Of a stretch of 64,000 nucleotides of DNA, positions 20,939 to 32,760 are shown piece by piece; position 1 is the first letter of the stretch, and each line of letters opens with the position of its first letter. The notes under the pieces are model-generated. The model had not been told where the DNA came from, made no database searches, and saw only the letters and a list, made by a program, of their open reading frames with translations. The position numbers were made by a program, and so were the translations under genes. Source of the DNA: Phytophthora sp. 'mugwort' (taxonomy: Eukaryota; Oomycota; Peronosporomycetes; Peronosporales; Peronosporaceae); the NCBI GenBank assembly GCA_033558025.1, contig JAUCEF010000006.1:2542001-2606000 (forward strand), given 5' to 3'.

Positions 20939-22637
20939 CGATGAAGCTTAATGTATAATACTACACTTGGCTTGAGCGAGACAAGGCGAAAGCAGGAATG
21001 GTCGCTCTCCCCGATCAACGGAAAGCGTCACGGAGAGTGTATAGTGGTGGTACCTTTTCTACAGGTTGATCCTTCAATAGAGGTTCAGGAACAACTTCGA
21101 CGTGGAATATAATGCAAGTAAGAGTAGAGGTGGCTATTCATCTTCAACTACTAGCTTCTTTTAGGGGTTGCAGGTTCGACTTGGACGAGGACTTTGATGA
21201 TAATCTTCAGGGGAGCTTTACGAGGGCGATAAGCTGCTGGTAGAGGACTTACTCAATGCATTGCACCAGAAGGTACTTTACAGCTTAGGGCTTGGCATCG
21301 AAGCTGCGTCCGTCGGGTTCTGTGAATGGCGCCATAGGCGAGTGAGATGACGCTTGAATCTTCAGTGGTCAGCAGCGAGAATATTGATGAATGGACAAGT
21401 TACAAGTACTACGTAGTATGTGGGGATACCAACACAGAGGAAGCACCTGCTTCAAATGTGCATCATTAATATGGCGTCAAAAAAGTATCAATTGGACCGA
21501 TCAACGTGTGTTTTGCTTCTGGAAAACAGTGCACAAATCTTATATGTTCTATGTTGTTCGCGGGGGAGCACACAGGTCACACAACCTTACAGTAGGCGTT
21601 GCACATCAACACGCTCTCCCCAGAGAAAAGAGTTGCCCAATTCATCCAGGGTCAACGTGCGGAAACGCAACCTATTGGCCTTGGTGCCCGCCGTTTTTGT
21701 TTTGTAACAGTAGTTGTTTGCATTTTACTTAGAGCCTTCGTGATCGCTTTGTGCCAGGCCAAATCCAAGCGCGATTTCCTTACAAGCATCGCAACGGACT
21801 TCAACGTCCCATTCTCCTTAAGAGACATCGGGCACAGACTTGTCCTGGAAATCGATCCATCATCCGCGCCCAGAGCATTCTCTCCAGAGTCACTGGTATT
21901 AGGATGAACCTGACGTCGTCCATCTAGAAATACTTCGTTTGATTGGAGGTAATGCGTTTGAGCCTGTTGTCTTGAGTGGTGACTTTCGAAGCACTGCAAG
22001 AATGCGGGAGTATTAGCGCAAATATATTCCTCGGATCAGCGTCAAAGAGCGTGCACAGAGAATACTATTTGACTTCATATGAGCGTACGACGCTGCTGTT
22101 TCGCCTGGGAATTACGCGTCAAAATCCGCATGCGTGTAAAATCCGCATGTGTACCGTATCATCAGGGCAGCAGCACAATAAATCACCGATGTGCTGGGTT
22201 TCCAAATGGAGTATTGCCACAGAAAAAAATCAACCATAGCTCCCCTCGACTAATACTACGAAGTACATTGTAGTAGTGTACTACTTCGAAGTACATAGTT
22301 TCCTTTAATACATCTTCGCCACGAAGAGTGACAACAGCTTAATTATCGGAGTTATTCAGGCACATTCTCTGTGCTGTCGTTTTTCATTAATTCCATCAAC
22401 CAGAGCAATAAATCAATTGGGGGTCAATGAGAAATGCGTCATCCATTGGCGAGGTCTCGTAGATTCCATTCAGCAAATGCCTTGTCGTGATATGAAATAG
22501 GGTTAAGCTAGAGCAACCGATGTTGCGCTAATCAAAATTCCCACGTCACGGCAACTTAGGCAGCAAACTTGCAGAAGTTAAGAGGGACAAAATGCCCCAG
22601 CTTCTTGTCGTTCTACCTTCACGATCAAAAGTCCCAC
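20939..22637. other. Non-coding interval of 1.7 kb
   Basis: No convincing coding region. Overlapping short frames at 21390-22270 disagree with each other and lack any domain. A cluster of short palindromes built on GAAGTAC / GTAGTA lies at 22253-22298. Confidence 0.45.
22253..22298. repeat. Nested short palindromes
   Basis: The stretch combines GTAGTAGTGTACTAC (6-bp arms) with ACTTCGAAGT and two flanking GAAGTAC copies. A related GAAGTACTACTGTAGTA motif occurs at about 23644, on the other side of the transposon-derived ORF. The two could be eroded element ends, but they do not form a clean terminal inverted repeat. Confidence 0.4.
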
Positions 22638-23582
22638 CTAAAAGTCGAGAGGCCGGCCCGTGACATTCAAACCTAGTTGTGCCGCCGATCTGATCTCCTC
22701 GATCAGCTCTTCCAGTTGAAAGCACCGCTTCTCGCCATCCGTAAAGCGCACGACCCACTTGGTCGGTGAATCGTCCCTAGTCTGCCATCCAATGACCTGC
22801 CCAGTCATCCACTGCGTCACGACGTCTTCACTCTTGTCTTTAATATATCTAGTCTTTCTCAATATGCTCCAGAGCACTGGCCGTCCGGGGAGCGCCGTAA
22901 ACTCCTTCATGAGCTTCTCTCTGTCAAATTGTTCTCTCTCTTCAAAATTCGCTATCTCTCTACTGTCCCCATCGTCACCGGTCGAGCTCGCTTCTTCCTC
23001 CGAACCCTCCGAGCTCTCGCCCGAGCTTTCCACTCTTTCACGTCGTTTCCGACTTACTTGACGATGCGGTTGCGTGGTCATAGTCCATGACCCTGCCGCT
23101 GTACCAGCTTCTGCACTCCGCCAGCCGTGCTTCCTCAGCGTAATAAGCCGGTTCTTCAGTTGGCTCTCGTCGGGGACCTTGGCTAGCATTTCCGGCTGGT
23201 CCATATACTTTTTCTGTAGCGTGAGGCGGCAGTCCTTGGGGGTCACCCCGGCGGCCAACAGTGCGTCCGCCTCCCCCTTCACGGACAAGTCGATGCCCAC
23301 GCGTTTCCGATTGGTCTCTTGGGTCCCGTGCTCCCCCACGACCGCCAATTGGAATGTGATGGGGATCTCCTCCTCGTCTTTTGACGTCTCAAGGATGCGC
23401 AGCCGACGTGCGCACGCCTTATGCGAGATGCAGCGGAATACTCTGCCGCTACCATACGCGCCGTAGTTGTACGCCGTCACGTACTCGTACGCGTCGTACG
23501 CGTGTAGCGCGAGCGTAGCATCTTCCAGCGTCGTGTGGGTGGACACGGGAATGTAAGTGAGCGCGGAGCTGCCGCGGGGCAT
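22638..23582 (-). CDS. Transposon-derived protein (MULE-type N-terminal zinc region plus C-terminal module)
   Basis: Intact ORF of about 314 aa from the ATG at 23582. Residues about 50-75 (RVFRCISHKACARRLRI) match the Cys/His element found N-terminal in oomycete Mutator-like transposases. The following helical stretch (GVTPKDCRLTLQKKYM, then VPDESQLKNRL) also resembles that region. A Ser/Glu-rich linker then leads to a Trp/acidic C-terminal module (QWMTGQVIGWQTRDD, KWVVRFTDGEKRCF) of chromo/Tudor-like flavour. No DDE catalytic core is present. It may be a truncated element or a domesticated N-terminal domain. The ORF is unbroken, unlike the other mobile-element remnants here. Confidence 0.5.
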   Translation of the reverse strand: MPRGSSALTYIPVSTHTTLEDATLALHAYDAYEYVTAYNYGAYGSGRVFRCISHKACARRLRILETSKDEEEIPITFQLAVVGEHGTQETNRKRVGIDLSVKGEADALLAAGVTPKDCRLTLQKKYMDQPEMLAKVPDESQLKNRLITLRKHGWRSAEAGTAAGSWTMTTQPHRQVSRKRRERVESSGESSEGSEEEASSTGDDGDSREIANFEEREQFDREKLMKEFTALPGRPVLWSILRKTRYIKDKSEDVVTQWMTGQVIGWQTRDDSPTKWVVRFTDGEKRCFQLEELIEEIRSAAQLGLNVTGRPLDF

Positions 23583-24029
23583 CGTGGCAGATGACTGGTT
23601 CGGTTGCCGCCAAAAAAATACGAATGTGCATGCTTCATGCTCTGAAGTACTACTGTAGTAGGGCTTAAGAAAATAGTAGTAGAGCTTAACCAAATAGTAT
23701 AATTCATATTTAGTGATAGGGTATGCTTTTGTGGAGGGTTACTTATCACTGTATGGAGGTAATATTGAGATGAGGTGAAATGTTCGATGTTGAAGTATAT
23801 TAGAATAAGTCGGTACGAGCAGCAGGACGATTGTCATTTCAAAATGATGAGTAGCATGCGTCTTGTAAAGACTCGAAGTATCGAGAAAACGTTTGGTAGA
23901 GCAGAGTACAGTATTTAGCGTGATTTGTTAAAGGGTTGTGCAATCAAATTGAGTAAGGTTTCCCTCTAGTGAGCGTTTTATTCGTGCAGCAGCTGGCTGA
24001 CAATGTTGTCACAAGTGACGATTCTTGTT
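23583..24029. other. Short non-coding interval
   Basis: AT-rich sequence between the transposon-derived ORF and the 3' end of phosphatase copy A. No gene is seen, apart from the GAAGTAC-type palindrome at about 23644. Confidence 0.4.
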
Positions 24030-25761
24030 CTACTTCTTCGGAAGAGCACATTCAGTTTTGAAATTGTAGTCGTTGAGATAGTAGCTCCAGAGTTTTTCAA
24101 CCTTCGACAACTCGCAGTACATCTCATTGTCGCATCCAGGCAGTGGAGCCTCGACTTCTTGGATCCATACCGATACGTAGTATTTCCGATCTTTTTTACT
24201 ACGGTAAAGGCGGAAGTCGATGTTGGAAGCGGTGGGGGAGAGTACCGACGTCCGAAAGCCGCGTGAGTTGATTTGGTCGTCTGTCCACGAGGCCAGAAGC
24301 TTGGTCCGATCGCCGTAACCAAGCAATGTCATAAGCGGTAGCGTCGTTTCCGCGTGGCCAAAGCGTAGGTTACCGACCACCGTCGTGTTACCCGAAATGA
24401 ACTTTTTCATGAACGAATGAATATCTTGAAGCAGAACAGCGGCCATTTCGTAGTTAATCTTGTAGCCAGCTCCCAGTTCATAGAAAGCTTCGAGATCTTC
24501 GGCATAGTCGAGTCGGTTCAAAAACGATTGGTCCATGAGAGAGCACCAGTGACTCGTGATGCCGTACACCATGATGTCAAATCTATGCAGATTAATAAAT
24601 ATATATATATATATGTCAGCTCCAATGGAGATAAAGGCAACAACAAGCGGTTCCTTACGCGCACGCTGCGAAGGCTGCACGGACGTCGGTGACACTGAGA
24701 GCCACATTGTCAGGCAGGTTCAGCTGAGACTTGAGATCGTCTAGACTCGCATCCATTTGACTAGAGCTCCCGTAAGCTGTGAGTTCTGCAGAGGCGTTCG
24801 GATTGTGCTTCACCTCAGAAAGATATCGGTCGCACATGTCGTAGAAGCGAATTAGCGGGTCCTGAAGATGACATCTCTATTCGTTAGAGAAAAAATATTA
24901 TGGGTAAAACTCTTGAACGTGCCTTTCCCTTGGCGTATTCAACGTAGTGAACGTCGCTTGGGTCGTCGAAGAATGTGCTCGCAAACCTGTCCGGGTTCAC
25001 AACAACGATATTCAGCACTTTTTCATGATCGCACATTTTAGCCCTTAACAACTGGAAAAAAAAAACGTACGCTTTGGCACTATCACCCGTCCGTGCCTTG
25101 AATGTGTGGGCAAGAATGAACTGCTTATCGTTGAATTTCGTTGGAATCGCCAAGCCCACCGACTCCCGGGTACGTTTCCCAAAGGCTGCGAGCTCCTCAA
25201 AGCCAGTCGATGACAAGACGCCGGCAATTGACATGTTGTAAGGCAGTGAATACTCCTTCAACCACTCTGGGAGAACGTTTGAGTAATTTGCCTGCAGCCT
25301 GTAGAGCAGATCCCTCATCTCACGGATCGTGTTATCGGTTGGGAATCTGACAACAAATTAAAACTTTAGCCCACTGAAGTAGCATTTTTTCTTAGAAAAA
25401 TGCTTTACCTGCTTCCGTGGCGACTGACGTGCTGAATCTGCAGCAATTCAAGATCCGAGGCCTGGACTCCAGTGACACGGACATTTGACTGCACAAGAGC
25501 CAGCTGAGCACTACGCTGATCCCAGTACATTGTCATGGTCCCAAACGACAGGGGGCTAATGAAACTCGAGTCAGCAGCATTCACAATGTCGACCTCAGCA
25601 AGAATGCCATTGTTGTCCTTGACATTGCTCGTGACAACCAGCAAGAACACAGAGAGAAGGCATGTGACGGCGAGGAAGCGACCGATCGCTTTAACCGGCA
25701 CACCGGGAGGCGACGAGCTCGTCTGGTTTTCCACGTCGAACGCGTCGAAGCCCTTGGGCAT
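24030..25761 (-). CDS. Histidine acid phosphatase, MINPP-like, copy A (5 exons)
   Basis: Predicted phosphatase of inositol polyphosphates/phytate, about 482 aa. Exons are 25761-25409, 25346-25071, 24986-24923, 24861-24659 and 24582-24030. A short cytosolic N-terminus and one hydrophobic helix (RFLAVTCLLSVFLLVVTS) suggest a type II signal anchor. The catalytic RHGSRFPT box is formed across the first intron. HTFKARTGDSAKA and a late HAETTLPLMTLLGYG match the MINPP-type histidine phosphatase fold, the latter being the HAE proton-donor motif. The third intron starts with GC (AAG|GCACGT) instead of GT, whereas the equivalent site in copy B is GT. The fourth intron contains a TA dinucleotide run. 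The gene lies head-to-tail with copy B, about 140 bp apart. Confidence 0.88.
24598..24614. repeat. TA dinucleotide microsatellite
   Basis: A run of alternating T and A inside the last intron of phosphatase copy A. Confidence 0.7.
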
Positions 25762-25901
25762 CTTGATTTATTACTACTGCAATTTGAGTAATGACGGGAT
25801 ATTCACCTTGGAGTCTTACCAGTCGTTTCATTGTGCAAGTATTTATAGCACTCTTAAACGTACTGGTAGAACCGATCTACAATGTAGATAACCAATGCTG
25901 T

Positions 25902-27438
25902 CTATACCTCACACTTGGTCTTGAAATTGTAGTCGTGGATGTAGTAACTCCAGATCTCTTCTACCTTTGCCAAGTCGCAGTAAAGCGCACCGTCGCATCC
26001 AGGTAGTGGAGCTTCCACCTCCTGGATCCACACCGACACATAGTATTTGTGATCCACGTTGCTACGGTACAGCCGAAATTCGATGTTGGAAGCAGTTGGA
26101 GCTAAAGACGATGAACGGAAGCCTCGCGAGTCAATCTGCTCGTCCGTCCACGACGCTAAAAGCTTTGTGCGCTCGCCATAGCCCAGTAGTGTCATGAGCG
26201 GCAGCGTCGTTTCAGCATGGGCGAACCGCAAGTTGCCAACGATGGTAGTGTCTCCCGTCGTGAAGTTTTTCATATAGGCGTAAATGTCTTGAAGAAGCAC
26301 GGCGGAGATCTCGTAGTTGATCTTGTGCCCGGGCCCTTTCTCGTAAAAGGTTTCCAGCTCGTCAGAATACTCGACGCGGTTCAGGAACGTCTGGTCGACG
26401 AGGGAGCACCATTGGGTGGTGAGGTTGTAGAGCATGATGTCGAAGCTGGGCCGCATATTCACAGTCGGTTAGCGTAGGGTCGCAGGCAAGCACAGACATC
26501 AATCACACACTTACGCGCAGGCGGAGAAAGCGGACGCCACATCGGTGGTGCTCACATCAACGTCGCTGGGCAGATTCAGCTGGGACTTTAAGAACGCAAT
26601 GCTCTGGTTCATCTTGGAAGAGGTTTGGAACTCAGTGTATTCAACGAGAGCGCTAGCGTTGTCCACGACTTCGACGTTGTAACGAGCACACTCATCGAAG
26701 AAGCGAAGTAATAAGTCCTACGAGGATTGGATAAAGCAGTAAGCGGTTTAGTATTCCATGCAACGCATTGACAGTAACTATGGACATACATTTCCGTCGG
26801 GGTATTCGATATACTCCACGTCCTCCGGATTGCTGAAAAATGTGCTGGCAAACCTGTTTGGAGCACGACGCAACAAATTAGGGTGAGCACAGAAAAAAAT
26901 CCTATTAGCTTGAAGTGAACAAAACATACGACTTGGCGCTGTCGGCAGTGCGACTGGAGCTCGTGTGTGTGAGCTTGAACAGGCTGGCGTTGTAAGATAC
27001 TGGGATAGAAGCCATAACCGAGTGTCGAGACCGTGAGCCGTACCCTGCTAGTTCCTCAAAGCCGGTAGGCGCAAGCTTGCCTGCATCCGTCAGGTTATAC
27101 GGCAGTGAGTAGGTCACAAGCCAATCCGGAATGACGTCCGAGTAATTTTGCTGAAGCTTCTCCAACAGGTCGATGATTTCTCCCATGTTGCCCTTGGTGG
27201 GGAACCTGCTTCCGTGACGGCTCACTTGTTGAAGTTGCACTAGCGCCAGATCGGAGCCCTGGACGGCCGAATCGCTTGCGTTCGACTGCAACGCCGAAGC
27301 GAACGCTGAGTCGCGCTGGTCCCAGTACTTGGTCTTGGTTCCGAAGGACTGCAGGCTGAAGTTGCTGATGCCAGCGTTAGCACTAGCAAGCGATACGGCG
27401 AAGAAGCCGAGCGCAACAACCACGAACTTGTCCAGCAT
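25902..27438 (-). CDS. Histidine acid phosphatase, MINPP-like, copy B (4 exons)
   Basis: Paralogue of copy A, about 439 aa. Exons are 27438-26930, 26853-26790, 26717-26515 and 26445-25902. The start at 27438 gives a typical cleavable signal peptide (MLDKFVVVALGFFAVSLASA), so this copy is probably secreted or lumenal, unlike the anchored copy A. RHGSRFPT is uninterrupted, because the intron that splits it in copy A is absent. The remaining three introns are at identical positions, and two internal exons have identical lengths (64 and 203 nt). HTSSSRTADSAKS and HAETTLPLMTLLGYG are conserved. Several N-glycosylation sequons are visible. Tandem duplication is the simplest origin. Confidence 0.88.
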
Positions 27439-28784
27439 ACGTGCTCGTTTATCTCGATGTACAGACTGATGTTGCTGCAACACAGCAAATCTTAAAGTGA
27501 GTTTCAGCGGAATTCGGCAGGCGCCAGTGGGTAGCACTCGGTAGATGATTCGCATCGCCTCTATCAAGTTCCCTTCTTATCTCTGCGCTGAGCTTCGACT
27601 GGTCGACTGTGCATTGAGCAGCTGTATGAGGAGAGCCTGGTCATCACTTTCGATCGATCATCTATACATGTGCTGACTAAGAAAACTCGAATTCCAAGTT
27701 GGAATATGACAACAGTGACGACACATGTCCACTTGCGGTGACAAGCGCATCATGGATGTGATTACGCGAAGACAAGCAGATTCACAAGGGCTCACCTGGC
27801 GAATCTCGGCGAGATTCAACAGCAAGACTACCAGTTGGTCTAGCGAGGGTAAGAAGAATTGCACCTTATGCAGCAGATGCCGACGTGAGCGCAGTGAACA
27901 ACATGTCGTTTAGATCCATGCATATTATACGTCTGTAAAATAAATTAAAATCCCTCAAACTATATGTATTAAATACAGATGATCCTGTCAACAATTTAAT
28001 AGCACTGGTAAGAACATTTTTATTGTTGTTTAAGAGGTATTGATAATGAATGTACCAATTTAGTGGTACAATTACAAATCCAGCGACTACCAAATTTTGC
28101 ACATCCTCAAATGGGTACAGCTTTCACCGACATCTATGAGCTTACACAAGGGGTTGCTCTGGTTATATTTATATGCTCTGAACAGTCGTCGCTCAAAGAA
28201 AGGCCCGGCATCAGCACAGGGCCAACTTCGTGTCAAAGCAACCAAGACTAGAGCTGTTAACGTTTAGGGGTCTAAGCCTCGGAAACTTTGCCAGCCGTAA
28301 CTCCGGGAGAAGTTTCCTAAACGTTTCTAAACTGCCGCAGTCGTTCTGACCAAGTCTTTGTATATCATACAAATTTTATGTAAATGGATCTTTAAGAGTT
28401 GTGAGCTAAACTAGAAGTGTTCATCTCACCAAGCTGACCGTGGGCGAGCTCCGGCCGACGGACCTGACAACGGAGCTTCGCCCAGCCCTAAGATTGACCC
28501 TGCCAGTATACACGCGTAAGAAACTGAAAACTTACAGCCCCTCTTCTCAAGAAACTCCAGCGAGCCAACTGAAGACACCAGCCAAGTCTTACTAGCGCTA
28601 AGCGAAAACGGGGGGACTTCACATTCGCGTCGGTTCAGTGTGGGCAATGGCCATGCTGCCGGTCGGCCCCGGGATCAAGGCCATTTGGAGACCCCGCCAG
28701 CTCATCTCGTCGCCAGCATCGACCCGCTTCGGCAGTTTGTCAGACTTGCAGCCGCCCCACCGTTTTGGTGTCTATCTCCAAACT
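27439..28784. other. Non-coding interval of 1.35 kb
   Basis: Upstream region of phosphatase copy B running to the edge of the piggyBac-type element. Short frames overlap on both strands with no domain. Confidence 0.45.
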
Positions 28785-28801
28785 TTAACCCCTCAAGGCC
28801 C
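28785..28801 (+). repeat. piggyBac left end: TTAA plus terminal inverted repeat
   Basis: TTAACCCCTCAAGGCCC. It pairs with 33344-33360; ten of the 13 positions inside the TTAA agree. Confidence 0.65.
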
Positions 28802-29211
28802 AAACTAAATTTCGTACTTACCAAAAATTTCAAACATGATATAACATATTAGAAACGAGGATATACTAGATATTTGTAAGTGACATATTAAGTACGCCGG
28901 TTCTTTTCTGCAAAACACGACATTCAATTCGGAGTATATTCAGCTAGCAACAACATATGACCCACCGACGTTGTTTATTTTCTTGGAACTGATCAGAGCA
29001 AGTTGTTGCATCAGCATGCTGACTCCGTCCATTTTATCCGGGGCTGAACAAAACCCATGCAGATGCCTATTTCTAAGGCGAAAAAATGGATTCATGTACT
29101 CAAATGGATAGAACTAGAGCCACACATGCACCCAAAGTCCGTGCTTGCACAACCATACGCGCGCCACACGAGCTGATTCTCCGCCAAATCCTTACAGAAT
29201 CTCCCCTCAAA

Positions 29212-32200
29212 CTACCGCTCTCTGCATGCATAACCCTTCGCCGCTAGTCCCCGTGGCCGCCGTGTCATCCCCGTGCCTCCATGCAGGTCTTCATTAGCTT
29301 CGCTCTCCTCGGCTGCGCTCTCCTGTACTGCGCTTGCCTCCAGCTCACTACCTTCGACGGCGCTTTCACCCGCCATGCTCACCTCGTTGTCGGTCTGGCT
29401 CGTGAGCTGGCGATTCGCCTTCGTACCACTACCCGTGGAGCGCATTTGAATATCGCGCCCGACCCTGGGCTTTGGCCGCTTGCTATCATCCTGCCACGTG
29501 ATGTGCCAAATATGGTGGCAAGTCATATTGTTCCCCTTCTTATGGGGTCGTACCGTATTGCATAGGTAGATGCTGATCAAAACGCAGTTAGCAAGAAATC
29601 AAAGTTCACGCGATGATGTGCGACGACGTACCATTTCCTTTGAACGCTGCAGGCCGCGCAGAACCACTTGGTAGCCCTGCGCTACCCCTTCCTACGCTTC
29701 AGTATGCTGCAGACTTTGCACTGATGCTGGCGACGAACTGAGCAGTCGCGAATCAATCGCGTTTCAGGACACTCACTCAGCCCGTGGTCTCGCGAGCCAT
29801 GCCGATCATCACTTGGCTGGAAATCCCCGGGTCCGGGGGAGAACATATCTCTTTCAAAGAGATCGGATGTAACCGAAAGAAGCTGGGCCTGCAAATCTTC
29901 CATAAATTGACCGTGGCCAGGGAATGGTTCGCCCGCTACTTTTTTTGGCTTCACGGAACACAATGAAGGCGTTCATAATCGTCATATCTACGAGGGCCAT
30001 ACAAATAGCCTTATAGTACTTCTTGAAGCTCACGGAAAGTTGCCGTGAGTAGCGCTGGAGACGCAATTGGTCATGCACGTCAGGTAATCGCGCACGACGG
30101 ACGTGCGCCTCCAGGCAACCGTCGCTCTGTCAAGTGCACATTCAAAACCACTAGACACTCAGCATGCGCGGAACGCAGGTGCAAAACAGTGCGTACCGCA
30201 TATTTCCATAGCTCTGCTACCGCCGGTTGTCAAGCGCTGAACGGGCCTGTTGTCCCACAAGACCAAGACCATCAGCTCTGGGCAGGTTTTGCTACTGCAA
30301 ATCGAGTCGTGCCGCGTGGGATGACTGCAGGCCGAGACCGGCGCTTCTCCGTCACTTCGGTTGGAAAACCGATGCGGCTAGCAAGGATGGCTCCCACTGA
30401 GGTGTAAAATCTGTCTATGACGACAGCATGAAACACATCTGGCTTGTAGGGGGGGGGGGGGGGGGGGGCAGCACAGCCTGCAAGTTGCTTGAGACAGCTG
30501 CTGGTCCGGTGTTCGAGTCCACCTGGCCCGTAGCTCAGTCATGTGCTGGCCTTTTCCGCAATATACCTCCAGTCTGTATAAGTCCGCATGCAGTGTAAAC
30601 AACATGCCACACGATGTCAGCAACAACATGTTCATATTAGAAAAAAACGACATGCGCGCTCTCATGAGGGCGCGCATGTGAAAAGCAATAACATGCACAA
30701 CACGCAACATCCCCACCAGCGCAGGTACATACCGTAGGCAATACGCTGTCTCGGTGCAGCACGTCATAAACAGCTTAGTCCCCCACTTGTGCGGCATATC
30801 CTTTAGATATTGACGTGTCAGGTTGTAGCGGCTGCGCGATGGAATAATGGCCTGGTCAAATGCCAGCACCGGAGGCATCTTATAGCCACGCATGAACGTG
30901 ATCTGTAAAGTGTCGATCACGCTTCGCACCTTCCACGCTCGATCGGTTTCTGATTTGGGGCTTGCATTTTTTGTGAAGTGCAGGTTCTGGAGAATATGCT
31001 GGAACCGGTTTCTCGCCATGAAGCGTCCGAATGTACCTCCTGGTACGGCGCTATTGAGGGTTGCCGGGTTTTGGTACTGTGTACCAGTAACCGGTTAACC
31101 CGAACCGGTCCAACACGATCCCGCGATGTTTACGGTACGTTGTTTACGCAACCGATGATTAGACGAGTAGGATGATTGGACGAGTGCGGAGTGTTGGTGA
31201 TTGGATGCACCAAATGATTGGATGCAGGGCTGCATATCTATGTGGTAGACTAGGTAGTGTAAGCTCCGATAAATCAATCACTTTCGAATCTTCCTTCTTC
31301 AGCTCAAGTGGTCTTCACTCCGGTCTTCGCACCAAGTGCAGAACCGCCTTCGCTCCGTCCAAGCTTCACTTATCAAGATCCATACCTTTTATCAGGCGCC
31401 GCTTAATGTTGTCTTCCAGTGTTCTCGGAATTTCCTCGTATGTGGCGCTAACATCCGGGCCACGAGCAAGCCAATACATACAAGTATTTCCTGTGATTGC
31501 ACTTCTGGTTTCTCGGCCTACATGATGCGCTCCCTACTTCGTGGTTTCGATTGTTTCTGTTTTTCGAACAGACTGTCGACGCCCTCCGAGATGTGCTGCA
31601 TGCGGTAACGGTTAGTCTCTGCTGCCACTTTCTTCCACATACTGCGAGGCGTAAAAAAAATGAAATAGATTAATTGGGCTGTCTGCCAAAGCCATCACAG
31701 CTGAAGACGGCCCATAGCCGACAGCATACAACCCGGGATAACGGTTATCTGGGGGGAACTTGGTGGGATCTGGAAAGCAAACATGTTGTTAGCATAAACA
31801 TGATCTGATCGCGAAGATGTTGTAGGCACAACGCGGAGAAACATATCTGTTTCCCAGCCACCTTGGCGCATCGCACACACACTCGCGCTGTCGTTGCCGA
31901 AGCGCAGCATGTCTTCTCTGCGAATCACCCCGACCGGGGGACCAGCGCGTGTGAAGGACAACTCCTCATCGCCCTCGTCTTCAAGTGAATCACTGTCAGG
32001 AGTCATGATTGGGTCGTCTCCTAACTTGGCCACGATGTCAACTCTTCCGGCTCCTCATCGTTCGATTCCTCGCCATCGCTCCAATCACCATCAACTCCGG
32101 CAAAAAATTTCGCTAGTAGAATCCATGGGTTCGAATCCATCAGCGCGAAGGGCGCCTGGCAAAACGATGTTCACATCGTTAGCGCTTGGCACGGTTCCGA

Positions 32201-32760
32201 CGGCACATACCCTAGGATTTCCACACATTGCAGAGATGTTGCTAGATACAGCATCAACCACGCACAACATGTTGTAAAAACCAACGAGCTCATTCAGATC
32301 GTACCTGCTATCCGCATTGTCTTCGACAGGTTCATCTAACGGCGTTGTCGCTATCGTAGTCAGGAATCCATCGCTATCGGAGCTAGCAGGAGACATGGAG
32401 CGTCGGCGGATGCGCCGCTTCTTCTGCGACGTCTGAGGCGTTTGAGAAGACGCCTTCCGCTTCCCTTTGTTCTTCTGCGCCTCCACGCGCGAAAGCGCCG
32501 CAGCCCGCGCCTGAACCCCACGCGGTTCTTCGACTTCTGTCGACTCCCGCGCTGCCTTCTGCGCTGCAGCGCGCGTTGCTGCAGCCTTCTCCGCAGCGGC
32601 TTCCTTCTCTTCCTTGGCCTTCCGCCGCGCTGCCAGTTGTGACAACGCGGTTGGACATGACCGCTTTGTTGCCGGCCTTTTGCTGTAGGTTTTGCAGACG
32701 ATTGTGTTGTAATTGGAGGACGACCACCTTTAGTGGTGGTTGTCTCTTCCATAACATCCG
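29212..32760 (-). pseudogene. piggyBac-like transposase, fragmented
   Basis: Reads from right to left. First comes an Ala/Lys-rich, low-complexity N-terminal region (32645-32091). Next is an acidic segment (32033-31695), then a stretch near 31630-31440 (MWKKVAAETNRY, ending in a stop). The DDE_Tnp_1_7 core follows at 31019-30470 (RNRFQHILQNLHF, LAFDQAIIPSR, PHKWGTKLF). After a G-homopolymer break come the late core (KYYKAICMALVD, HGQFMEDLQAQLLSVT near 30060-29870) and a C-terminal tail at 29580-29212 with CHHIWHITW. Stops and frame changes separate the blocks, so no active enzyme is encoded. Confidence 0.75.
30449..30468 (+). repeat. G homopolymer of 20 bases
   Basis: A run of 20 G on the plus strand interrupts the piggyBac transposase remnant. 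It could form a G-quadruplex and is a likely site of sequencing length error. Confidence 0.8.

Noticed and set aside
24598..24614. TA repeat as a TATA promoter
   Set aside because: It lies inside an intron of phosphatase copy A and no gene starts nearby.
30500..30545. tRNA-like words: a T-arm-like GTGTTCGAGTCCACC followed by CCCGTAGCTCAGT, as in a permuted tRNA gene
   Set aside because: The T stem lacks one base, there is no GAGC to close the D stem after GTAGCTCAGT, and the two possible acceptor strands are not complementary. No tRNA, normal or permuted, can be folded.
32124..32140. B-box-like GGTTCGAATCC
   Set aside because: It lies inside the piggyBac N-terminal coding remnant. No A box or tRNA fold is found upstream.
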